From: Nocardioides sp. HDW12B
GTDB taxonomy: Bacteria; Actinomycetota; Actinomycetes; Propionibacteriales; Nocardioidaceae
Assembly: GCF_011299595.1 (NCBI RefSeq)
Contig: NZ_CP049867.1
Coordinates: 1,364,001-1,428,000, forward strand
Length of the DNA stretch: 64,000 nucleotides
Direction of reading: 5' to 3'
Positions within the stretch are counted from its first letter, which is position 1, and every line of letters begins with the position of its first letter. This document shows, piece after piece, positions 28,199 through 34,626 of the stretch. Below the pieces are notes generated by a model. The model did no database searches. It saw only the letters and a list, made by a program, of their open reading frames with translations, and had not been told where the DNA came from. Position numbers and translations under genes: made by a program.

Positions 28199-29455
28199 AT
28201 GCCGTCCCGTCGTGCACGTTCCGCACGCACGCTCCGCCGCTCCGTCGCGCTCTCGACCGCCGCCGTGACCGCGGTCGGGTTGCTGGGCGCCTGCAGCATC
28301 ATCGAGGGTGACGGCAGCAGCCCGTCGCAGGAGCCCGGCTCCTCCGACCGGGCCGGCGCGAGGGCCGAGGGCACGGTCGCGAAGCCGCAGTCGGCCGTGC
28401 GCCTGGACCTCAACCTCCCGGCCCGTGCCCAGGCCCCGGTGCCGGTAGACACGCTGCTCGCGGTCTCGGCCGAGTCCGGCTCGCTGGACAAGGTCTCCTT
28501 CACGACCGGCCGCGGTGCGGCCGTGCCGGGGGAGATGAACAAGAAGGGGACGGCCTGGACCGCCTCCGAGCGGCTCGAGCCGGGCACGACGTACCGGGTG
28601 GAGGCGAAGGGTGAGGACGCCGACGGCCTGCCCAAGACGCTGTCGCGCACGTTCCGCACCGCCGACCTGACCCTGGACGACCAGACCTACGCCAGCATCG
28701 CCCCGCTCGACGGCGAGACCGTCGGCGTCGGCATGCCGGTCATCGTGACCTTCGACGTCCCGGTCACCGACCGGGCCGAGATCGAGCGCCACCTCGACGT
28801 GCAGTCGAGCCCGGTCCAGCAGGGCTCGTGGTACTGGATGTCCGACACCGAGGTGCACTGGCGTCCCAAGACGTACTGGAAGCCCGGCACCGAGGTCACC
28901 GTGGACGCCGACGTCAACGGCGTGAACGCCGGCAACGGCATCTTCGGCCAGGAGGACCGCGAGGCCAGCTTCACCGTCGGCGACTCGCTGTTCATGAACA
29001 TCGACGTGCAGGCGCACACGATGAAGGTCGTGGAGAACGGTCGTCTGCTCCGCACCATCCCGATCAGCGCCGGCAAGCCCGGCTTCACCACCCGCTCCGG
29101 CGTGAAGGTGATCATCGAGAAGTTCGAGAGCAAGCGGATGGACGCCGCGACGACCGGCATCTCCGAGAGCGACCCGGAGTACTACAACCTGAGCAACGTG
29201 CAGTACGCCCAGCGCGTGACCTACTCCGGCGAGTTCATCCACGCCGCCCCGTGGTCGGTGGGCTCGCAGGGCTCGGAGAACGTCAGCCACGGCTGCGTCG
29301 GCATGAGCACCGAGAACGCCGGGTGGCTGTACTCGCTCACCCAGCGCGGTGACGTCGTCGACGTGACCGGGACCGACCGCCCCATGGAGCTCTCCAACGG
29401 CTTCGGCGACTGGAACCTGTCGTGGGCCGACTACCAAGAGGGCTCCGCCCTCTAA
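28199..29455 (+). CDS. L,D-transpeptidase lipoprotein (Ig-like + YkuD)
   Basis: 418 residues acting on peptidoglycan outside the membrane, forming 3-3 cross-links. A lipoprotein signal ends at GLLGAC (Cys32). Two Ig-like/CAD domains are expected at about residues 60-270 (DQTYASIAPLDGETVGVGMP is the second). The YkuD catalytic domain occupies about 270-400, with SHGCVGMS placing the nucleophile at Cys366 and HAAPWSVGSQG just before. Domain order matches mycobacterial LdtMt2-type enzymes. It is a single gene between ctaF and the first 22-bp repeat array. Confidence 0.94.
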   Translation: MPSRRARSARTLRRSVALSTAAVTAVGLLGACSIIEGDGSSPSQEPGSSDRAGARAEGTVAKPQSAVRLDLNLPARAQAPVPVDTLLAVSAESGSLDKVSFTTGRGAAVPGEMNKKGTAWTASERLEPGTTYRVEAKGEDADGLPKTLSRTFRTADLTLDDQTYASIAPLDGETVGVGMPVIVTFDVPVTDRAEIERHLDVQSSPVQQGSWYWMSDTEVHWRPKTYWKPGTEVTVDADVNGVNAGNGIFGQEDREASFTVGDSLFMNIDVQAHTMKVVENGRLLRTIPISAGKPGFTTRSGVKVIIEKFESKRMDAATTGISESDPEYYNLSNVQYAQRVTYSGEFIHAAPWSVGSQGSENVSHGCVGMSTENAGWLYSLTQRGDVVDVTGTDRPMELSNGFGDWNLSWADYQEGSAL

Positions 29456-29464
29456 CCCTCCCTC

Positions 29465-29574
29465 GCGAGGCGTCGGTTGTGCAGGCGCGAGGCGTCGGTT
29501 GTGCAGGCGCGAGGCGTCGGTTGTGCAGGCGCGAGGCGTCGGTTGTGCAGGCGCGAGACGTCAACAAGTGTCGC
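29465..29574. repeat. 22-bp tandem repeat array downstream of ldt
   Basis: Four perfect 22-bp units (29465-29552) begin 9 bp after the ldt stop and are followed by a decayed fifth. The unit contains gcgaggcgtcggttgtgcag. It belongs to the same family as the array at 34436-34514, 18 of 22 positions agreeing after reverse-complementing. There are no spacers between units. Confidence 0.9.
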
Positions 29575-29655
29575 CGTCTGATCCCTGACCCGCTCGATAT
29601 CCACAGATCATGGGCGTGAACCCATCGACCGAGCGGCTTGATCGACACTGCTGCG

Positions 29656-30678
29656 ATGCAGTTCGATAATCACTCGCTCGACCTGGGCCGCCTGGCCCAC
29701 GTCGGACTCGCAGACGGGCCCTTCACCCGGTACGACGCGCTCCGAGCCAGCGTCTCGCGTCACCTCCTGGATCGCTGGGTCAAGGAGGGGATCGTGCGCG
29801 TGCCGTTGCGCGGCGCCTATCTCTCCTCGGCGCTGACAGACACGGTCGAGTTGCGGGCTCGCTGCCTGGCGAAGGTGGTCGCCCCGCATGTCGTCATCGT
29901 CGATCGGACAGCGGCATGGTTGTGGGGCGTCGACACCTACGCCCTGGCTGAGCTGAAGTTCCCTCTACCCATCGACGCATTTTCCTTGCGGGGCGGTTCG
30001 CGTGTCCGTCGCGGCGGAGTTCGAGGTGGCACCAGGTCACTCTCGGTCGACGACTGGACTTGGGTCGAGGGCGTGCGCGTGTGTACGCCGCTGCGCACCG
30101 CTCTCGACCTGGCGTGCAGCTTGAGTCGCTACGAAGCCGTCGCCGCTCTGGATGCTCTGCTCCGTGCTCAGGGGATGAGCCAGGAAAGCTTGCTGCAGCA
30201 GCTGCCGCGCTTCAGAGGACGTCGGGGGGTCATCCAGGCGCGCGAGGTCGTGCGGCTCCTCGATCCTCGCGCTGAGTCCCCAGGTGAGTCCGTCACCCGC
30301 GTCGTGATCGTGGAGGAGGGACTGCCGAGCCCCGAGCTCCAGGTCTCGGTGTTCGACGAGCGTGGCAATCCGGTTTATCGGCTCGACCACGCTTACGAGG
30401 AGCTCAAGATCGGGATCGAGTACGACGGCGAGGAGCACCACACCTCAGCGGAGGACCGTCGGCACGATGCGGAACGGCGAGCGTGGCTGCGCGCCCACGG
30501 GTGGATCATCATCGTCGTCACGAAGAGCGACTTCGCCGTACACAAGCGCAGCGAATGGATCGACGCCATCCGCAGCGCTCGGTGTGAGCGTCTCGAGGAG
30601 CGGCGTGCACTTCGTGCTCGGCCGCTGCAGCGCGCTGACCGCGTGACGAGGGAGCAGCTTGGCCTGCGCTCGGCGTAA
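29656..30678 (+). CDS. orphan AbiEi-like / Vsr-fold (DUF559-type) protein
   Basis: 340 residues. The N-terminal region LASVSRHLLDRWVKEGIVRVPLRGAYLSS-like is a winged-helix AbiEi antitoxin-type domain, followed by DRTAAWLWGVD and CTPLRTALDLAC typical of this actinobacterial group. The C-terminal region ELKIGIEYDGEEHH and DAERRAWLRAHGWIIIVVTKSDF looks like a very-short-patch-repair/PD-(D/E)XK-like nuclease fold. No AbiEii toxin gene is adjacent. TTG at 29638 is an alternative start. Its stop codon lies inside the 8-bp target duplication of the mobile unit. Function unknown; codon use is less GC-rich than in neighbours. Confidence 0.75.
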   Translation: MQFDNHSLDLGRLAHVGLADGPFTRYDALRASVSRHLLDRWVKEGIVRVPLRGAYLSSALTDTVELRARCLAKVVAPHVVIVDRTAAWLWGVDTYALAELKFPLPIDAFSLRGGSRVRRGGVRGGTRSLSVDDWTWVEGVRVCTPLRTALDLACSLSRYEAVAALDALLRAQGMSQESLLQQLPRFRGRRGVIQAREVVRLLDPRAESPGESVTRVVIVEEGLPSPELQVSVFDERGNPVYRLDHAYEELKIGIEYDGEEHHTSAEDRRHDAERRAWLRAHGWIIIVVTKSDFAVHKRSEWIDAIRSARCERLEERRALRARPLQRADRVTREQLGLRSA

Positions 30679-30681
30679 AGG
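30674..30681. repeat. 8-bp target site duplication, left copy
   Basis: cgtaaagg directly before the left terminal repeat at 30682. The identical octamer follows the right outer end at 34399-34406. ISL3 elements make 8-bp duplications. Confidence 0.85.
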
Positions 30682-32120
30682 GGCTCATCCCAATCGGGGG
30701 TGTAGGAGTTGGGGTCTTAAGCCGCCGGTCTCGAGCAGGCTTCGGGCGATGTAGTTGGTCAGGTTGCGGAACCCGAGTGCGGAGCCGCGCAGGTGTTCGA
30801 GCTGTCCGTTGAGCGCCTCGGTCGGCCCGTTGCTGGTGCCGGGTCGTTCGAAGTAGGCGAGCACGTCAGCGGCTCGCTTCTTCAGGGTCCGGCCCAGGGT
30901 GGTGAGCTCGGTGAGCACCTTGGGGACGCCGGCGCTGAGGTCGGTGATCAGCTTCTCCATGAGCTCGCGGCCGCGTTGCCGGTCCTCGTGGCGATAGGCG
31001 GCGATCATGCGCTGGTAGACACCCCAGGTCGCCTCGACCTCGACGTGAGCGTCATCAACGAACAGCGCGCGTAGCCTGTCGCTCTGCTTGTCGGTGAGCA
31101 GGTCCGCGCCGGTGTGCAGCGTGCGCCGCGACTTGTAGAGCGGGTCGTCCCTGAACCCACGGTGCCCGTGGATCGCGAGTTGGACCCGGCGCCGGCACCT
31201 GTCGAGGGCGTCACCGGCCAGGCGCACGACGTGGAAGGGATCCATCACCGTGACCGCGCCCGGGACCTCCTCTGCAGCGGCGGTCTTGAACCCGGTGAAG
31301 CCGTCCATCGCGACCACCTCGACCGCGTCACGGAAGGCGTCGTCGCGGTCGGCGAGCCAGGTCTTGAACGCCGCCTTCGACCGGCCCTCGACCATGTCCA
31401 GCAGCCTTGCTGGGCCGGCGCCATCGCGGACCGGGGTGAGGTCGATGATCACGGTGACGTACTTGTCGCCACGCCTGGTGTGGCGCCAGACGTGCTCATC
31501 GACGCCAATGACCTTCACGCCCTCAAACCGCGTGGGGTCGTTGATCAGCAGCCGCTTGCCTTCAGCCAGGACCGCGTTGTTGGCGGTGTCCCACGCGACC
31601 CCGAGTCCCTCGGCGACACGGGCGACGGTGAGGTGTGCGACCACGATCCCTTCCAGCGCCCACCGCAGTCCGGTGCGCGAGAGCTTCGCGCGTGGCTCCG
31701 CCGCGGCGCTGGTGTCTTGGCGCCACACGTGTCCGCAGTCGGCACAGCGGTAGCGGCGCACTACAACTTCCAGCACGGTCGGTCGCCAGCCCAGCGGCTC
31801 GTGGGCCAACCGCCGGATCACGGTGTCACGAGCAGCGCCTTCGCTGCCGCACCGTCGGCACCACTGATCTGGTTCCACCACGCGGCACGCGAGGACTGCA
31901 CGATCCGGTTCAAGTCGTTGTCCGGTCACGCTCAGACCGAGGCCGTCGAGTCGAGCGAAGGCGGTCAGGTCAGGGCGGCCGAAGCCGGCCGGCGGGGTAG
32001 CGTCGGACACGTCGAGGTCTTTCGGATGGATGGCGTAGGAACCTCCGTCGTCGGCAGACCTCGACGTCTATCTGCGGACCGACGCGCCCGGCCGACCTAC
32101 ACCGTCATCTGAGAAGACCC
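30682..32120 (-). mobile_element. ISL3-family insertion sequence, intact
   Basis: 1439 bp with one transposase gene and imperfect terminal inverted repeats about 25 bp long (left ggctcatccc, right inverted gggtcttctc, both with ggtgtagg further in). Length suits ISL3 elements. The inner right end at 32120 is not followed by a copy of the left flanking octamer, so this IS alone does not show a target duplication. Confidence 0.85.
30685..32010 (-). CDS. ISL3 family transposase
   Basis: 441 residues, apparently complete. The N-terminal zinc ribbon has two Cys pairs (CRRCGSEG and CADCGHVW), followed by the DDE catalytic domain with KVIGVDEHVWR (first Asp), VVAMDGFTGFK and DPFHVVRLAGDALD, and C-terminal NGPTEALNGQLEHLRG with the catalytic Glu region. 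These are ISL3 (transposase_12) features. The gene fills nearly all of the element, with its stop three bases inside the left terminus. An intact frame means the element could still be active. Confidence 0.95.
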   Translation of the reverse strand: MSDATPPAGFGRPDLTAFARLDGLGLSVTGQRLEPDRAVLACRVVEPDQWCRRCGSEGAARDTVIRRLAHEPLGWRPTVLEVVVRRYRCADCGHVWRQDTSAAAEPRAKLSRTGLRWALEGIVVAHLTVARVAEGLGVAWDTANNAVLAEGKRLLINDPTRFEGVKVIGVDEHVWRHTRRGDKYVTVIIDLTPVRDGAGPARLLDMVEGRSKAAFKTWLADRDDAFRDAVEVVAMDGFTGFKTAAAEEVPGAVTVMDPFHVVRLAGDALDRCRRRVQLAIHGHRGFRDDPLYKSRRTLHTGADLLTDKQSDRLRALFVDDAHVEVEATWGVYQRMIAAYRHEDRQRGRELMEKLITDLSAGVPKVLTELTTLGRTLKKRAADVLAYFERPGTSNGPTEALNGQLEHLRGSALGFRNLTNYIARSLLETGGLRPQLLHPRLG

Positions 32121-32181
32121 CTGAAACGTCTTCGACGACGACGGGACCGGCGAGGAGGAGGGCGCGGTGAGCTAAAGGAAT

Positions 32182-32216
32182 GGAGCTTGCTCGGCTTCGA
32201 CGCCGCCGCAAGCTCC
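32182..32216. terminator. hairpin of unknown role
   Basis: Perfect arms ggagcttgc and gcaagctcc with an inner cggc/gccg stem. It lies 62 bp outside the intact IS, and no gene ends right next to it. Confidence 0.4.
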
Positions 32217-32348
32217 GGTGAAACGGTCGGTACTGGTCGGTCGTCGTCGGTCGCCACCGGATGGCGGCGTCCCCCACGCTCGGCGTTTGCGCAGGTCAGC
32301 GGCTCGTTCGCCCAGTGGGCGCATCAAGCGATAGACGCAAAGCCGACG

Positions 32349-32385
32349 TGATTAGGTCGTCGCTTCGATTCCGACAGGCGGCTCC
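32349..32385 (+). other. tRNA-Thr 3' end fragment (probable old attachment site)
   Basis: The stretch from taggtcgtcg through ttcgattccgac to aggcggctcc reproduces the variable loop, T arm and 3' acceptor strand of actinobacterial tRNA-Thr starting GCCGCCT. One T-stem pair is broken (g to c) and CCA reads ccg. The 5' half of the tRNA is absent. Integrases leave such 3' fragments as att sites. Confidence 0.6.
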
Positions 32386-32394
32386 GGCGAACAG

Positions 32395-32424
32395 CCCCTG
32401 ACCTGCGGAAACGCAGGGCAGGGG
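32395..32424 (+). terminator. strong hairpin downstream of the tRNA fragment
   Basis: Arms cccctgacctgcg and cgcagggcagggg pair with one A-G mismatch around a gaaa loop. Its position ten bases after the tRNA fragment suggests it is the former tRNA terminator carried along with it. Confidence 0.7.
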
Positions 32425-32642
32425 CGGTTCGGTTCTGGTGGTCGCGCGATGCGCTGGCCTCACGGCTCTGCCCGACACCGACGTCGCTCTCCTCTGCGAC
32501 GGACCCCTCGCCGGCTGAGCGCTCGCGGCCGGCATCCTGTCCGCGTGCCGATAGGCCTCGCACCGCTCGGCAACGCAGCGTGGCGTTGCGTCGCGACCCG
32601 GCGACGGCTCGGCGGGGCGCGATCGTCTCGTGCGTTGGCGGA

Positions 32643-32954
32643 CTACGGGAGCTTGGACGCGAGGACGTCGGCCGCCAGGATCTCGGGTGCTGCGCCGAGG
32701 AGGTGCTGGTTGGCCATCAGGGCTGCGACGATGGCGCCGTTGGCGTGGGCGTCGCGAGCGGCCTCGTCGGGGAATGCATCGAAGATCCAGAAGGTGTCGG
32801 CGTGGGTCCTGACCGCGAACCAGACAATCGTTCCTACTTCTTCGTTGGCGAGCGCGACAGCGCCGGCGAGCAGATCGGCGAGCGCGTCGTGCTGTCCATC
32901 GGCCGCGACGATCTTGGCGACGAAGGCATACGGAAGTGATGCGGGTGCGGACAT
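32643..32954 (-). CDS. putative quinol/antibiotic biosynthesis monooxygenase (ABM, YgiN-like)
   Basis: 103 residues with the ABM dimeric ferredoxin-like fold pattern: YAFVAKIVAADGQHDALADLLAGAVALANEEVGTIVWFAV, then DTFWIFDAFPDEAARDAHANG and a C-terminal strand. These small enzymes oxidise quinols or aromatic compounds without cofactors, or help detoxify reactive carbonyl and quinone compounds. A good ribosome-binding site (aggagaa, seven bases upstream) supports the ATG at 32954. It is divergent from the GlxA-like regulator, the likely controller. It is cargo of the composite element. Confidence 0.85.
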   Translation of the reverse strand: MSAPASLPYAFVAKIVAADGQHDALADLLAGAVALANEEVGTIVWFAVRTHADTFWIFDAFPDEAARDAHANGAIVAALMANQHLLGAAPEILAADVLASKLP

Positions 32955-33062
32955 GAGGGGTTCTCCTAGGTGTCGAGGTTTCTTGGTGAAGCGAGTTCAG
33001 CGTATGACGGGCAAGGGCAGGCGAGAAGTGGCGTATACGGCAGTATTGCTATTGTTCGCGCC
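32955..33062. promoter_or_regulatory. shared divergent promoter, monooxygenase/regulator
   Basis: 108 bp between divergent starts. It is AT-richer than its surroundings near 33030-33060 (gtatacggcagtattgctat), a plausible regulator binding and promoter region. Confidence 0.45.
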
Positions 33063-34004
33063 ATGCGTATCGGACTGATCGCGATCGACGGCTGCTTCGG
33101 TTCGGCTGTCGCGTCGGTCATCGACATCGTGCGGGTGGCCGACGGAGCCCGCGGCGATGTCGACCCGCGGATCGACCCGATCGAACTCGCCATCCTCGGA
33201 CCGAAACGGAGTGTGACCACGACGGCATCGATGACCCTGTCGGTGGACCACCCGCTGTCGGAGTCCGCAGAGTTCGACGTGGTCGTCGTCCCTGCGCTTG
33301 GAACCCTCACGGCCGCCGCTACCAACGACGCCCTCCAGAGCCGAGATGCTCGTTCGGTTATCGCCTCGCTCGGGCGCCTCGACGACGCGACCACCCGGAT
33401 CGCCGCGGCGTGCACCGGCGTGTTCGCTGTCGCCGAGACCGGACGGATGCATCATCGGCGGGCGACGACCAGCTGGTTCCTGGGGCCGGAGTTCCTGAAG
33501 CGCTATCCGACCGTCGCCCTCGATCTCGACACCATGGTCGTGGTCGACGGGAACCTCGTCACCGCCGGCGCCGCGTTCGCCCACATCGACCTCGCGCTCT
33601 CACTCGTGCGATCGATCAGCCCCGACCTGGCCCAACATGTCGCCAAGCTCCTCATCATCGACGAGCGTCCGTCGCAGGCGGCCTTCGTCGCCTACGAACA
33701 TCTCCGGCACGAGGACCCGATCGTCGTCGAGTTCGAACGCTTCGTGCGCGCCCGCCTGGACGAACCGTTCAACGTCGCCTTCGCCGCGCAGTCGCTCGGC
33801 ACCAGCCGGCGCACCCTCGAACGACGAGTCCGTGCGGCGCTCAACCTCACTCCGCTCGGCTTCGTCCAACGGCTTCGCATCGAACGAGCTCGGCACCTCT
33901 CAGCAACCACGGACCTCACCTCCGCCGAGATCGCGCTACGGGTCGGCTACGCGAACGCCGAGACTCTGCGCTCCCTCCTGCGTAGGGAGCGACGCCGTTC
34001 CTGA
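33063..34004 (+). CDS. GlxA-like AraC family transcriptional regulator
   Basis: 313 residues. The N-terminal DJ-1/PfpI-like domain (about residues 1-190) has AACTGVFAVAETG, the nucleophile-elbow region of GlxA regulators, with the cysteine kept. The C-terminal AraC-type double helix-turn-helix begins near 215 (RLDEPFNVAFAAQSLGTSRRTLERRVRAAL) and includes ALRVGYANAETLRSLLRR. The protein ends just after the second recognition helix, about ten residues earlier than usual, so the extreme C-terminus may be cut. It probably controls the divergent monooxygenase gene. Confidence 0.85.
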   Translation: MRIGLIAIDGCFGSAVASVIDIVRVADGARGDVDPRIDPIELAILGPKRSVTTTASMTLSVDHPLSESAEFDVVVVPALGTLTAAATNDALQSRDARSVIASLGRLDDATTRIAAACTGVFAVAETGRMHHRRATTSWFLGPEFLKRYPTVALDLDTMVVVDGNLVTAGAAFAHIDLALSLVRSISPDLAQHVAKLLIIDERPSQAAFVAYEHLRHEDPIVVEFERFVRARLDEPFNVAFAAQSLGTSRRTLERRVRAALNLTPLGFVQRLRIERARHLSATTDLTSAEIALRVGYANAETLRSLLRRERRRS

Positions 34005-34232
34005 CCTATCGCCATGCCTGTAGCCGGTGTCCTAGTGCTCGACTGGAACCACCTCTCAGCACGTCGCGTCGACGCTCCTGCGTCGCCCCTGGACGACCCA
34101 CTCGACACGCCCGCAGCACAGGCCATGTGACGTGTCCCGGCTTCCCGGACGGTCGGGGTTGGGTGGCTGTGATGTCGCTGCGTTCTCGTCGAGGGGGTCA
34201 GCAGACTCGATCAGGGTCGATTGGGATGAGAC

Positions 34233-34398
34233 GCGAAGGCGGTCAGGTCAGGGCGGCCGAAGCCGGCCGGCGGGGTAGCGTCGGTCACGTCGAGGTCTTT
34301 CGGATGGATGGCGTAGGAACCTCCATCGTCGGGAGACCTCGACGTCTACCTGCGGACCGACGCGCCCGGCCGACCTACACCCTCATCTGGGAAGAGCC
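34233..34398. mobile_element. ISL3 right-end remnant
   Basis: 166 bp aligning without gaps to 31955-32120 with seven differences. It includes the first 56 bp of the transposase coding sequence and the terminal inverted repeat. It forms the right outer end of the composite unit. Confidence 0.9.
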
Positions 34399-34406
34399 CG
34401 TAAAGG
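34399..34406. repeat. 8-bp target site duplication, right copy
   Basis: cgtaaagg, identical to 30674-30681. Confidence 0.85.
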
Positions 34407-34435
34407 CCGACGGTGCGAGCACCGCCAACGGCCGG

Positions 34436-34514
34436 ACTGGCGTCTCGCGCCTGCAGAACTGGCGTCTCGGACCTGCAGAAGTGGCGTCTGGCGCCTGCAG
34501 AACTGGCGTCTCGT
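34436..34514. repeat. 22-bp tandem repeat array downstream of qcrB
   Basis: Three 22-bp units (starts 34436, 34458, 34480) and a partial fourth. The unit contains actggcgtctcgcgcctgca, with small differences between units. Read on the - strand, downstream of qcrB, it is the same repeat, in the same sense, as the array downstream of ldt. Confidence 0.88.
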
Positions 34515-34545
34515 GGGGGGAGGGGAGGGGTGGGGGAAGCGGACG

Positions 34546-34586
34546 CGGAACGCCCCCCCGGCGCTGGGCGCGGGGAGGGCGTTCCG
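34546..34586 (-). terminator. hairpin downstream of qcrB, outer
   Basis: Ten-base perfect arms cggaacgccc and gggcgttccg with a 21-base loop. It is the second hairpin after the qcrB stop. Confidence 0.55.
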
Positions 34587-34596
34587 GTGGTGCAGT

Positions 34597-34624
34597 GACC
34601 GGGTCGGGTCGACCGGACCCGGTC
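34597..34624 (-). terminator. hairpin immediately downstream of qcrB
   Basis: Nine-base perfect arms gaccgggtc and gacccggtc with a ten-base loop, two bases after the qcrB stop. It is the likely end of the ctaE-qcrCAB transcript. Confidence 0.7.
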
Positions 34625-34626
34625 GG

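Larger units (their letters stand above)
32121..32642. other. non-coding cargo region of the composite element
   Basis: About 520 bp without a credible gene; open frames here are arginine-rich shadows. It holds a 9-bp hairpin (32182-32216), a tRNA-Thr 3' fragment (32349-32385) and a strong hairpin (32395-32424). Confidence 0.6.
30682..34398. mobile_element. composite ISL3-derived transposon with cargo
   Basis: A 3717-bp unit. The left end is an intact ISL3-family element (30682-32120). The right end is a 166-bp remnant of its right terminus (34233-34398), 96% identical to 31955-32120 with no gaps. Perfect cgtaaagg octamers flank the outer ends. The outer 25-bp ends (starting ggctcatccc and, inverted, ggctcttccc) agree at 20 of 25 positions; the two ends of the intact IS agree at 17. 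Cargo: a monooxygenase gene, a GlxA/AraC regulator and a tRNA-Thr fragment. This shows movement as one unit. Confidence 0.8.
34005..34626. other. gene-free stretch with IS remnant, repeats and hairpins
   Basis: 622 bp between the regulator stop and the qcrB stop. 34005-34217 shows nothing recognisable. Then come a 13-bp inverted match to the ISL3 left end (34218-34230), the IS remnant (34233-34398), the right target duplication, the second 22-bp repeat array and two hairpins. Confidence 0.7.

Noticed and set aside
29465-29574. 22-bp array as a CRISPR
   Set aside because: Units are directly tandem with no spacers and no cas gene is nearby.
32121-32128. A target duplication around the intact IS copy alone
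   Set aside because: The eight bases after 32120 (ctgaaacg) do not match cgtaaagg at the left side.
32349-32385. A functional tRNA-Thr gene
   Set aside because: No 5' acceptor strand, D arm or anticodon arm is present upstream and one T-stem pair is broken.
32449-33078. 209-codon + strand frame over the monooxygenase
   Set aside because: The translation is arginine/alanine-rich without family features, and the opposite strand encodes a clear ABM domain with a good ribosome-binding site.
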